Shown here: positions 25,893 through 37,000 of the stretch, piece after piece
Layout of the letters: every line of letters begins with the position of its first letter
Position numbering within the stretch: the stretch's first letter is position 1
NCBI GenBank assembly: GCA_947462335.1
Contig: OX381721.1
Location: 32,292,303 to 32,356,302 of the forward strand
Length of the DNA stretch: 64,000 bases
Reading direction: 5' to 3'
DNA from: Harmothoe impar
Taxonomy: Eukaryota; Annelida; Polychaeta; Phyllodocida; Polynoidae
Position numbers and translations under genes: made by a program
Notes under the pieces: generated by a model
The model's input: only the letters and a program-made list of their open reading frames with translations
The model's database searches: none
What the model was told of the DNA's origin: nothing

Positions 25893-26664
25893 TTGTATCG
25901 ATTTGGTGAGACACAGCCATGTATAGTTTTTCTAGTACTGTTGTAGTCAAATAATGGTGTTTGGAATAAAGCATCAATGCAGCCCTGTGACGTAACTTAC
26001 TAGAGGTGTATTCATTGCGTCATGAAGACAAATGAGGATAATTAAAGTACTGTGCTTCCCAAGAGACACATTAAAAGTATTGCTCAGTAGATGTAGTCAC
26101 AACTAAAAACCAGGCCATCCCACCTGTTTGTCAATGTGATCTTACACGTTGTTTTACATAACTTACCAGGGCTGCATTTAGTAAAATCCCACAAGTAGAC
26201 TTTTATACTTTTACTCATTCAAAAAAAAGAGGAAAATTCCAGGGAATACGACACAAGAAAATCTCCAGAAAACGTTTTAGATGTATATTAAAGTACTTAA
26301 GTCGCCATAATGAGACACCCTGTGCGGCTTATAGGGTATTCCCAAAGTCTAGATTCTGCTAATATATACAAGTGAGGCGTATACTCGAGAATTGGTATTA
26401 CTATTATTATCATCCTCTCATACTATTCACCCCTCCCCTGGTATAGCACCATCAATATGTTAACCGAGGTCTTTATTTGTACTTATTCCAACAGCAGGAT
26501 ACCATTTCTTATTAAAGTATTTTATTCAAGGTGTAAAGATATTTGATTAAATAAAAGAACATAATCTGCCACTGGGCTAACATACATTTCAAGAAATAGT
26601 TAATACATCAGTAAATGTCTTTGCCCCACTCTTGGTGAGTGTTTACCACATGTGTCATACGTTC

Positions 26665-26962
26665 AGGCCAAAAGAAAGGGTGTGTTTCAAGTTACATAGT
26701 CTGAGAATCTAGGTGGAGATGGTCAGATTTTCTTCTTTTTTAAAATTTCGCCTGAAAAGTAGCCAAAGATTTACTTGCAAACCTTAGCGCCCACTCACTG
26801 ACAACAGCGTCAACTTGTGGGCTGTCAAATTGACCCTGAAATAGCCCAAAAATACTTGAAATATATATTTTTTTAATTGGATAAAGATTTCTAGGGTCGG
26901 TCCCTGTTTTGCTGGCTAGGGTCGGGTAACCTGAAACACACATTTCTTTCGGTCTTATTAAA
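26665..26962 (+). repeat. MITE-like repeat, family A, copy 3
   Basis: Starts near AAAGAAAGGGTGTGTTTCAA and ends with the near complement GAAACACACATTTCTTTCGG, so both terminal inverted repeats survive. The core TTGGATAAAGATTTCTAGGG matches copies 1 and 2. About 60 bp in the middle are absent from copy 1. Confidence 0.65.
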
Positions 26963-27209
26963 GGTACATACAACATAGTAGACCAGAACTGGAATGGTCA
27001 ATAATCATGAAAAATGTGAATACTTTGTTCAGGCATTTTCTCTTAATGACTAATCCAACATTAAATCGTTGATAACTTAATACAAAATGTATGTATTGAT
27101 TGATAAATATTCTTCTACCGCGGTTTTGAATCAGCTATGCAGTATGGTTATGACAATGGTTGCTATACAACGATGTTGATATAAATAATAAGTGAATTCC
27201 TTTCAACTA

Positions 27210-27290
27210 GTACACTCGTTCAAATGCCTTGGTCACATCAGTGAGGAACATTGGCGGATAATATGGAATGAACGGTAGCATGCCATGATG
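27210..27290 (-). other. Possible 3' exon of the secreted-peptide gene
   Basis: After acceptor TTCATCATTTCAG one frame encodes HHGMLPFIPYYPPMFLTDV and ends at TAG 27210. The residue style (His, Gly, Pro, Met) suits the upstream exons at 28570-30341, but the phase of the join is unresolved. Weak evidence. Confidence 0.25.
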
Positions 27291-28569
27291 TCTGAAATGA
27301 TAAAAGAAAGAAGGAATGTAATGTATATGAGGATACATTTTAGAACCTATAAGTTAATATAAGAGGTGTGGTAGGTGGCATTCATCATTATAGCTTTAAT
27401 ATGGAAGAATGCCAAAAACAAGGGCATGAGGCTCATAACAACACTTAGTGGTAAGTTACGACCTTGGAAGCCATCATAAACGAGTCCGACTAATAGTTCA
27501 TGCACTGGTGACCAAATCGAGATGCACCCCACACTTAATCTAATTCATAAACCATTTCATCATATTTAAACATTCCTATTCAATGATTACTCCCCATCTA
27601 CAGTAGTCATTATAACCATTATACATAACGTGTTTATGTCACTAGCCACACCAAGGGTGGACCTAGGAATTTTAGAAATGGAAAACGGCAGGGGTCAATT
27701 AAAGCTGGGCCATCTGGGAATAAGTTCAGCATTTTCCATACATTGACTATAATAACAGTTCCACCAGAGGACAGCAGTATTTGGACAGGGGACCATGAGT
27801 ATTGTTCAGCTAGAAGATATTCACCCTATCTTGTGCCTGTAAGAGCTGAACTACCAGCCCTGAAGAGCCCTCTTGTGAATCAAAATGGAACTATATCCAA
27901 AAGTGCTTTTGGCCTCACTTCAACCATGACAGTCAAGCTTTAAATACCACAATACAGAACAGTGTCTCATCGTGACTCGTGGTGGATTGAAATATCATTA
28001 GAAACCCAAGATAATATAAGAGTCTAGGATTGCAATAAAAGTGACATGGTCCAATGATTAGAGCTCGAAATTCAATTTGGTTAAAAATGAACCAGAATGT
28101 TCAATATAGCTATACTTTATGTTTTACATACTTTATACAGTCATTATTCCCCAGAATTCAAAATAAATGTTAGCTAATTATCGGTTTTATGCTCAGTTCA
28201 ATACTTTTGGAGTGTACACTACAAGTCTACCCATTGACGATACACGGGTAAATGCTATACCTGTGCTCATGGGACCCTCTAGATAACCTCTTATTTCCCA
28301 TTAAATATATTTACATACTTATTTGTGACTTGTAAGAAACATTTTGAGAGATAGGGATCTTATAGCACATAAGGACTTCAGCAAAACTGGGGCCTCACAA
28401 ATGCCACATGGATGACCTCAGAATGAAATTCTTTCTTCAGTAACTAAAACTTAACTTTATACAACGGCTCAAAGCGTTTCTCTATGGCTCCTTGTTATGT
28501 CCAAAAAGTTGTACAATGTTTAAAACGTTAATTTGAGGTAATGTAGCAGATTTGTGTTAGCTGGGAACC

Positions 28570-28685
28570 CACCGCCATCAATTCTGAGGGTATGTGGTTG
28601 TTTCATATTGGCTGGAATCACGGGAATGCGAATCGGAGGATGACGAAGATGACGTCCCATGACCCCCCCCCATGAGGGTTTCCAT
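28570..28685 (-). CDS. Possible exon 3 of the secreted-peptide gene
   Basis: Acceptor CACCCTTCAG, likely donor GTGGGT near 28570. Joined in phase to exon 2, the frame reads DGNPHGGG and then, after a run of nine G, reaches a stop about 22 codons into the exon. With one G fewer or more, the other frames stay open longer (a Ser-rich or a His/Arg/Pro-rich tail). The homopolymer therefore decides the C-terminus and may be a sequence error or polymorphism. Confidence 0.35.
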
Positions 28686-29234
28686 CTGAAGGGTGAAGGG
28701 TTGATATATGTATATATAAAAGTCAAACATTTATTATTAGATATATGAGTTGGCTCTCTATAAAGATTTTTAAAAATGGCCCAAATATTTGTGTGTACAT
28801 GATAGATAAAATTAAAAAATGTGTGGTCGATTCTGGGCGCGAGTACTGAAATTGATACCCCATTATTGAGGTTTATCAAGTTTTGAAATCAAATTACTAA
28901 TTTACTCTGCCCTAAGTAGGCAAGGAGATGTAGGTGCACAGACAAAATAGACAGTCAAAGGGGAGTGCAGGTTGCCTACAGAATGACTGCCCTCTCTAGG
29001 GGAGCCCTAGCCGTCGAAGGGACCCTAGGTGACTCCCTGGCTCACATTTATAAGGGAGTCATACTTGTTTCCTATCACCACGTGTGTCACCAAAATCGGG
29101 GAGTTTTTTGGCATAATTTAAGGGAAACGTTGATAATGATGGACAAATATGGGCATAAGAAATAAAAGCGCCCTCATCATATTTCTCAGAGCTTAGTGAT
29201 GAGAAACAAGTATATTACTTGGAGTGGCCTAATA

Positions 29235-29352
<118 letters not shown>

Positions 29353-29362
29353 ATGCATTTAC

Positions 29363-29426
29363 CTGAAGATCCACCGCCATGTTTACCTGCAGATCTAGCA
29401 CCACGTAGCCAGCCACGATGGTGCCC
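29363..29426 (-). CDS. Possible exon 2 of the secreted-peptide gene
   Basis: Acceptor TTTTAACAG, donor GTAAAT. Encodes [20 protein letters not shown], in phase with exon 1. An alternative donor (GTAAAC at about 29387) would shorten it without changing the phase. A long (TA)n tract lies just downstream in the intron. Confidence 0.45.
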
Positions 29427-30278
29427 CTGTTAAAACATAGATCGGGTCATTCTTTCTTTGTGGCTGTTTTAACGTATTAAAACTCTTTTGACGTAAAGAT
29501 TATCCATAAGGGAGTGCTCATTTTTTAACAACAGGGGGGTGGTGAGATTTCGCACGGAGCATGTGAAATCCCCGGTAGGCTGAAAGTTGCGCGCGTTCGC
29601 GCCCCTTTGTAGGATAGTAACGCGCGGGCCTTTTCCCTCAAAACAGGTTGAATTTTTTTGACCCCCCGCCCCGGTCAAGGGGTCCAAATTTTTCAACCCC
29701 CCCCCCAAATCCACCACCCCCCTTGTTGTTAAAAAATGAGCACTCCCTAATATTGGAACTACTTTGATGGGTAAGGGAAGCCTCACCCTAAACCTGTCTG
29801 GGGGGGGGGTTAGGGATGGAGAGATGTCAACCCCTCTTGGGAGGGGGGAGCAAATAAATGTCATCGGTTTTGAGGGAAAAAAAGCACCTTTTTTTTCAAC
29901 CCACCAGGGTGTTAAAAAATGAGCACACTCTGATGTCGTTTTCTGCATGTTCTCCATGAGATTTTGTCAATCCTACTAAATATCGTATTTGGTCAGTTAG
30001 TAATAAATTTCTCGTTCCTTATGCAGGCTCTTAACCCTTTATAGTGCTTAAATGCGCTATGCCGTTTGTCATCATGCTGCATGAATGCATGCCCTGGCGA
30101 GTAACTCGCCAATGCTGCATTTTGGTTTAGACAGTTCTGAAGGGTTGGTATGATGCACCAATGCAGCACCAGTGAGCTACTCACCGGGGCTGCATTGGCG
30201 CATCATGACAACAAATGTAATTATTAGCGACATCCTTTCTTAAAGGGCTAATATGTATTTAACTACGGCAGGTCTTAC

Positions 30279-30341
30279 CCGTTTAGTCTCAACACACGAG
30301 AGGACAAGGAGTACGATTGTGAATGCCAGTATAAACCTCAT
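30279..30341 (-). CDS. Small secreted Gly/His-rich peptide gene, exon 1 (signal peptide)
   Basis: The ATG at 30341 opens a 21-residue leader (MRFILAFTIVLLVLSCVETK) with a strong hydrophobic core and a plausible cleavage site. Donor GTAAGA is close to consensus. A splice acceptor-like CTATTACAG lies 8 nt before the ATG. Exons 2 and 3 follow toward lower coordinates. Signal peptide plus Gly/His-rich mature sequence resembles secreted structural or antimicrobial peptides, but no family is recognised. The LTR retrotransposon begins 20 nt upstream of the ATG on the opposite strand. Confidence 0.5.
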
Positions 30342-30361
30342 CTTGGGGCTGTAATAGATAT

Positions 30362-30845
30362 TGTAGGGGCATGATATTACATATTAATCTCATACACGGT
30401 ATTTCCGGGTAACGTCTGTTTACTCGGCTTCTCCACCTGGAGCTAGTGCACACAGTTCCCGGGAGAGGGCGCAGGTCCTCTTCAGGTAACCGTGTGCCGC
30501 TCTCAGGTGGGCGGCCGACCCACCTACCTGGCCACGTGATCTAAGAGCCTGTGTTATATAAGACCCATGTGTTTACCTGGAACGGCAGTCAGTGCAGGCC
30601 CGACTGACGAGAGACTTCACATGTCCAACCGTGCGGACAGAGTTGTATGCTAAGAGTTGTATACTGACCGTTTCCTCTATTTATAGAGAAACCTGATCTA
30701 CCTGTGTGTATTAATTCTACACTGATCGTTCCCTAGTAAAGGAACTAGAGTTGTTATTCTTGTGAATAAAGACAGATATATTCTCGCACCTGGAAACTGC
30801 CGTGATCGTTGTTCTTTAACCTAGAGTTAACTACGAACCACCACA
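30362..30845 (+). repeat. 5' LTR
   Basis: 484 bp. TATA box TATATAAG at 30555-30562 and AATAAAG near 30765 mark U3, R and U5 approximately. Starts TGTAGGGGCATG, ends ACCACCACA. About 4 substitutions against the 3' LTR. Confidence 0.93.
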
Positions 30846-30846
30846 C

Positions 30847-30864
30847 TGGTGCCGTGACCAGTAG
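30847..30864 (+). promoter_or_regulatory. Primer binding site
   Basis: TGGTGCCGTGACCAGTAG starts one base after the LTR. The leading TGG would pair with the CCA end of a tRNA. I could not assign the tRNA. Confidence 0.55.
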
Positions 30865-30964
30865 CAGTGAAGGTAGCAGAACAAGTTAATTGTTCGGGAA
30901 TATGTTCGGGTTATACTGAACAGGAAGTCCTTGAGTGGACAGACAGTCCTTTGGTGGACAGACA

Positions 30965-33505
30965 ATGGCTACCGGTGGTAGCCTGGGCGGCTCTGGCCCA
31001 GAGCTGAGTGAAGGGGAGTTGGAATCAACTCGCCTGGAGGTGCCAGGGATGGACCCTGGAGAGGGCTTGAAGCCAGAACAGAAGAAGAGGAAATTGCAGG
31101 ATCTTTCCTGGGTGGAACCCTATGTAGGGGATGAGAGATTCCAGAGGGAATATGACGAGCGTTTGGCTCGGGAAGAGGATGACCTCTACTGGGAGAATGT
31201 CCGATTGGACAAGCAGTCAATGGAAGATCAGTATGCTGCATTGACTGAGGAATTGACATCCCTGGTAAAAGAAAGGGACGAGATCCTCTCTGAGAATCAG
31301 AGGGTAAAAGGAACTCTGATAGAAGAGAGAGAACGGTTGATAGAAGACAACCGGTATATGAAAAAGAAGGTTGCTCAGGAATCGCATGAATACCAAAAGA
31401 TTCAAGCAAAGATTGCTGAGAACCAGAAGGAGAATGAACACTCCGAATCTCTTAAGGAGAGGTATGAGAGGGAGTTAAAAAAATACTCTAGAGAATGGTA
31501 TGCCCTGAAGAAGGGGACAGAAGAGCTCGAGAAGGGCAGAGACCAGTTGGTCAAGGATAACGAATCCACCAGGATACAAATCCTGGAAGAAACGGAAGAG
31601 TTAGAAAGGAAACGGAAAGCTGAGGTGGAGGCTGTCTGTTCCCTGGAAGCCAGGAAAACTCTCCTGCGGGGGGAATTGTCGAAGGCAATAGAACAACAGG
31701 GGGAGGAACAGGTTCCAGCTGCCAGGCCGGAAGCTGTTCTGGACAGTACTCTTACTACTAGTAAGATGGATGCATTGCCTCAATTCGATCCATTTATTAA
31801 TGATAATGGATTGAGGAATGTGGAGGACTCTGTGTATAAAAACAGAGGGAAGGATTCAAGGAGAGTGAATGTCACCGGGCGCTCTCTTGAACGGGAACCA
31901 GTTAATCATGCCAGTATTGGTCAGGTTAACAGGGAAATGTCTCCAGAGGAGGAAGTGTCTCGACATTATAAAAATAAATTTCGAGATGAAGTGGTGAACC
32001 ATAGTTATGGCTCATTAAACCCCTTTTCGGGAGATGACCCGGCTCTATATGGGAACCCGGGAGGTTATGACAGCAAGGGTAATTATAAGTATTGCCCAGA
32101 TGCAACTTATTCATATCCACCTCCGGCCACTGAAACACACTCGGGAGTCAATAAAGACCCTGAGAATAGGCCGAGGGGTAGTTTGAATAAGGGGTCCCAG
32201 CAGGAAAAAAAGGGAAGGTCAAACCCGGTGCATAAAAACACTGAGCGATTGTCCGGTTATCAAGGCCCACGCTTTGATGAGGGTACAGAATCGGAATCAG
32301 ATAAATCTTCTGACGATATACCCAAGATAAAGGTTCCTTTGAACCGAAGGGTAACAATGACCCCGGCGGAACACCGATTACATAATCGAGACCCAGCCAT
32401 AGGTAATTTGGGACTAGATTGCTCCAGCCGAGGTCAAGACGGTACAGACTTACTGGCATGGAGTAGACGCATGTCGGGTCAATTAGTGCATTCTAATTAT
32501 GCCGCTAAGAGAACTGCACGCGTGACTAAGCCTTACAGGGGTTTACGACCCTGGAAGGAAGAATATCAATCACTTTTAGATGATTGTAAGTACAATTGCT
32601 GGAACAAGGAGGAATCCTTGGGAGCTTTTGTGATATGGTTGAGTGACGGCCCGGGTAAGATAGTGGTTGAAGAATGGAGGGACACTTACGGGCCGGAAGC
32701 TACATACGACCAGCTGGAAGTATTAGCTTGTTATACCTTTGGGAAAATGGTGACAGTAGATCACTGGACTCTGTTTCAGAGAAGAACGCAGAAACCAAAG
32801 GAATCTGCTAAAATTTTTGGGCTAGAATTGCAGCGATTATTGCGGCAGGCTAGGCCAGAATGGAGTAGGGATGCTGAATATTACATAGAATCCCTATTTG
32901 TAAGATTTATTAGTGGATTGAGTGATCCTGAACATGCTAAAGTTTGTGGTAGAGCTTGGGAAGCCGGGTCTTCCCTAGCAGATTTGTTCATGGCGATTGA
33001 TCAACATGACAAGAAGAAGATACTGTTGGCTGGTATGATACCCGCTAATAGGGGGCAGCGCGTCTCTGGAATTGAACATTCCTTAGATGGAGACGATTCT
33101 TCCGCGGAAGAATCTGAAGGGGAGGAGAGAGTAGACGCCCTGAAATTCAAGGGTCGACAGAAATCTAGCTCAACCCCAGCTTCCGGGAAGCTTCCTAGTA
33201 ACAAAGGTTATTCGGAAACCCCCCGGAAACCCGACATTCGGGAGCCTCAGACTGAACCCAGTCAGAAAACCCAGACCCCGGAGACGACCACTCCGGATAA
33301 AACAAATGCGTCAGGAAACTCATTAAATACCTTAATGGAGTCCATGATTAAACGCATGAACGAGGTGTTTGATAATCAAACCAGGCGCCGCCCTAGGGTC
33401 GATCGTAACACTGTCCAGTGTTACAGATGTCAAGTCAAAGGGCACTTTGCATCTGAATGCAAAGCAGAGAAACCTGTTTTAAGAAGTGAGGTTTCGGGAA
33501 ATTAG
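30965..33505 (+). CDS. gag: Gag with long N-terminal coiled coil
   Basis: 846 residues from the ATG at 30965. Residues of about 45-250 form a long charged coiled coil (Glu/Lys/Arg heptads such as EELERKRKAEVEAV), unusual for gag. About residues 530-690 look like the capsid region (WKEEYQSLLDDC, ETAKIFGLELQRLL-like segment, FISGLSDPE). A single zinc knuckle CYRCQVKGHFASEC (CX2CX4HX4C) lies near the C-terminus. The product assembles the cytoplasmic particle and binds RNA. The end overlaps a slippery heptamer (33496-33502) just before the TAG. Confidence 0.85.
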   Translation: MATGGSLGGSGPELSEGELESTRLEVPGMDPGEGLKPEQKKRKLQDLSWVEPYVGDERFQREYDERLAREEDDLYWENVRLDKQSMEDQYAALTEELTSLVKERDEILSENQRVKGTLIEERERLIEDNRYMKKKVAQESHEYQKIQAKIAENQKENEHSESLKERYERELKKYSREWYALKKGTEELEKGRDQLVKDNESTRIQILEETEELERKRKAEVEAVCSLEARKTLLRGELSKAIEQQGEEQVPAARPEAVLDSTLTTSKMDALPQFDPFINDNGLRNVEDSVYKNRGKDSRRVNVTGRSLEREPVNHASIGQVNREMSPEEEVSRHYKNKFRDEVVNHSYGSLNPFSGDDPALYGNPGGYDSKGNYKYCPDATYSYPPPATETHSGVNKDPENRPRGSLNKGSQQEKKGRSNPVHKNTERLSGYQGPRFDEGTESESDKSSDDIPKIKVPLNRRVTMTPAEHRLHNRDPAIGNLGLDCSSRGQDGTDLLAWSRRMSGQLVHSNYAAKRTARVTKPYRGLRPWKEEYQSLLDDCKYNCWNKEESLGAFVIWLSDGPGKIVVEEWRDTYGPEATYDQLEVLACYTFGKMVTVDHWTLFQRRTQKPKESAKIFGLELQRLLRQARPEWSRDAEYYIESLFVRFISGLSDPEHAKVCGRAWEAGSSLADLFMAIDQHDKKKILLAGMIPANRGQRVSGIEHSLDGDDSSAEESEGEERVDALKFKGRQKSSSTPASGKLPSNKGYSETPRKPDIREPQTEPSQKTQTPETTTPDKTNASGNSLNTLMESMIKRMNEVFDNQTRRRPRVDRNTVQCYRCQVKGHFASECKAEKPVLRSEVSGN
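33496..33502 (+). promoter_or_regulatory. Candidate -1 ribosomal frameshift site
   Basis: G GGA AAT immediately precedes the gag stop TAG in the gag frame and fits the X XXY YYZ slippery rule. A -1 shift leads into an open frame that continues to TGA at 33592. The protease frame begins only after a further -1 change between 33579 and 33594. Confidence 0.5.
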
Positions 33506-33578
33506 AGGGGGTTACCGGGGATGGCAGGACGGTTACCCCTGAGGAAATATGTCAGATTATCACCGACGTTGGCGGTGA

Positions 33579-34085
33579 GAGTCATTTGCAGTGAATGCGT
33601 CCAGCAAGAAGGGAGATGGGACCGTACATCCCGGAAACCATGAGGCTGGGGAGACTGGTACAACAGGCGCCCAGGGGTGCGCGCATGGGAAACCTAGTGC
33701 CAGTTTAGAGGAGTCAATAACCAAAGAGTTGGTTAAGGTTGGAGGAACCAGGCTTCCCCCGGGTCATCCTTGTCTGGAACACCTGAAAGGATGTGGATTC
33801 GACCTGGGCACTGATAGTGACCTTCACCGGTTTACTAGGAATCCCTCAGTAACTGATGGGAAGAGGTGGTACGTTTCCTGTTCTGTACAAGGAAAGACTG
33901 GGGAGTTTCTTATGGATACTGGAGCTAGCCACTCCATGGTCTCTAAGAGATTCATCAGCTTATTGCCGAATATGTGTGAGAACCTCACAATGAGGGTAAA
34001 CGCATGTACGGCCGATGGTACCAGAATGAGGACATTTGGACGGACTTTTCTGATAATCTCTGTGGCCGGGAAAGAATTTGTTTAG
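33579..34085 (+). pseudogene. Retropepsin region, truncated by in-frame TAG
   Basis: Open in the pol frame from 33579 to TAG 34083-34085. It contains the aspartic protease active site FLMDTGASHSMVS (about 33900-33940). The stop falls inside the protease domain, before its conserved C-terminal ILGLDF, which lies just past the stop in the same frame. No ATG is present near its start (33591 is GTG), consistent with synthesis as part of a gag-pol product. Nonsense mutation is the simplest reading; readthrough is an alternative. Confidence 0.7.
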
Positions 34086-37000
34086 GCACCGACCATAGCT
34101 GAGATTGAAGATGATGGTATTCTTGGTTTGGATTTTGCGGCGCTTTTCGGTGCGACTTTGAATCCGAAAAGTGGGAAGTTGAAAATTGAATACCCGTATG
34201 ATATGACCATACTCTGTAAGTTGAGAGTGATAAGTAGTGTCGCTAGTGTGGCACAGACTGTGAAGATTCCCCCGGGAATGACCTGTGACGTGTTAGTCAG
34301 TTCAGGGAGGCTAATCCAGAGAGGATTAGCGGTAATCGAGCCGGATATGGCTGTATTATCCCGGAAGGGATTGGAATCTGCGGATACCCTAGTAGGGAAT
34401 TCCAGATGGACAGTGACACCCATTTCCAACCCCGGAAACTCCACAGTATATCTTGAGAAAGGCACTGAAGTTGGGAAAGTGATACTTGCGGAGGCAGTCA
34501 CCGGTAGCCACCAAGACCTGAGGTTAGAAGAAGGAGGGAAAGAGGAATTGCATGAAGAGTTAACTAAGTTGTTAACAGGATCGTCCATAACGGATGAGAA
34601 TGATCAGGAAGCTCTAAAAGCTATGCTGAAGAGGTGCAGGCAAGCTTTTGCGGCCCCAGGGGAACCCCTGGGGAGAACCAATAAGGTATTGCATGAAATT
34701 AAAACCGGGGATAACCCCGCTTTTAAGATTCCTTATAGGAGGTTACCCCTCAAGAAGAAGATTGTAGCCGAGGAAGAAATAGCGAAAATGCTGAAGGATA
34801 ATGTTATTGTTCCCAGCATGAGTCCTTGGTCCTCCCCTGTGTGTATGGTAACCAAGAAGGATGGTAGCATACGGTTCTGTATTGATTACCGGAAACTGAA
34901 TGGGTTGACCAAAAAGAACTCCTATCCTCTTCCTAGGATAGATGAGACGATTGATTCCCTGGGAGGGAATGAATGGTTTTGTACCCTGGATTTACAGTCC
35001 GGGTATTGGCAAGTAGGCATGAAGCCTGAAGATATGGAGAAAACCTCGTTTTCCAGCCATATCGGGTTGTTTGAATATAAGGTAATGCCGTTCGGGTTAT
35101 GTAACGCGCCGGCCACCTTTGAAGCCATGATGGAGACACTATTAAGTGATTTATTATGGCGGAAATGTCTAGTTTACTTGGATGACGTAATTGTGTTTGG
35201 GAAGACCTTTGCGGATTGTTTAAGTAATTTAGAGGAAGTCTTAAACCGAATCATGTCTAACGGTCTCAAATTGAAACCAAAGAAATGCAATCTGTTTAAG
35301 AAGGATATTAACTACCTAGGGCGGATTATTTCCACCGAGGGGGTTAAGGCGGATCCGGAAAAGATCAGGAGTGTGACTGAATGGGAAGTACCCAGGGGTC
35401 CTAAAGATGTGCGATCCTTTTTAGGATTCTGCTCATATTATAGGGATTTCCTGCCGGGATATTCCCGGGTAGCCTATCCGATCCAGTGTTTGTCACACTG
35501 GACACCCGGAAATAGGAAGGAAGAGTTCCCCTGGGGGAAGGAACAGGATACAGCTTTCTTAGCAATAAAAAAGTTGTTTGTAGAGACCCCGGTGTTAAAG
35601 TATCCCACCCCGGATGGTCATTTTGTATTTGATACAGATGCTAGCAATGAGAGTATTGGGGCCGCCCTCAGTCAAGTCCAAGGCGGAGTGGAGGTTCCCA
35701 TTGCCTTTGCTAGTAATACTATGAGTAAGACTCAGCGAAATTATTGTACCACTAAAAGGGAATTGTTGGCCGTGATAGTTTATACTAAAAAGTTCAAACA
35801 TTTCCTTTGGGGGTCAGATTTTACGCTAAGAACAGATCATTCCTCTTTGAGATGGTTATTGAATTTCAAAGATGCGGAAGGAATGATTGGACGTTGGCTA
35901 GCACACCTTTCCGAGTTCGGTTTGGAGCAAAGTCAGATCCAGCATAGAGCTGGGGTAAAGCATGTAAATGCTGATGCACTTTCCCGACGTCCTATCAGGA
36001 AGTGCGAAAACACCAACTGTGATGACTGTGGTCAGCATGAGGCCGTCATAGCCGGAGCAAGGAGTCCCTTTGAGATCAAGGGAACTGGGGTTCTGGAGTG
36101 GTCCATGGGAACCATCCGGAAGTTCCAGGAAAAGGATCCTAACCTTAGCCGGTTGTTGGTATTGTTACCTAGGAAGATACGGCCCCCGCGGCCTGAGATT
36201 TCCCTGGAGAATCGGGAAATGAGACGACTAATAGCTCAATGGGCAGAGCTAGAGGTCCAGAGCGGCATCATCTACCGGTGGAAGATTAATTCATCCGGTA
36301 GGAGAGTCCGGCAAGTGGTAATACCTTCCGGTATGAGGAGGGATGTTATGTATTATTGCCATGGACACCTGACCAGTGGACATTTCGGAAAAAAGCGTTC
36401 CCTGGAACGTCTGAAAAGGAGATATTACTGGCCAGGGATGAGTAGTGATCTATTAAGATGGATTGCTACTTGCCCGAATTGTTGTAAAAACAAACCTGGG
36501 CCTGGGATGGGCAAAATGCCTTTGTCTCAGGAGTTGTTTGGAGTAAGATTTGCGCGAGTCGCCATAGATATTATCAGTGGGTTTAAAACTACCCCTGAGG
36601 GTAATACTTGTATGATGGTTGTCACTGATTATTATACCAAGTATACGAGAGTGTTTCCATTAGCGGATCACAAGGCGGCAACCTGTGCAAAAGCTTTTGT
36701 TAAAGGTTGGGTATTGCATCTTGGGGCTCCCCTAATGATGCATAGTGACCAAGGTCGGGAATTTGAATCTGATCTTTGGCAGGAAATGTGTCACCGATTG
36801 GCGATTTGTAAGACGAGAACAAATCCCTACCGGCCACAAAGTGATGGAATGGTTGAGAGATTCAATCGTACATTGATTCAGGTATTGAAATCCCTGGTGA
36901 ATGATAAAATGGACGACTGGGATGAGCAGTGTGATTATGTGTGTCATGCATATAATAGCACTGTCCATTCTAGTACCTCCTGTTCCCCGAATCTGTTAGT

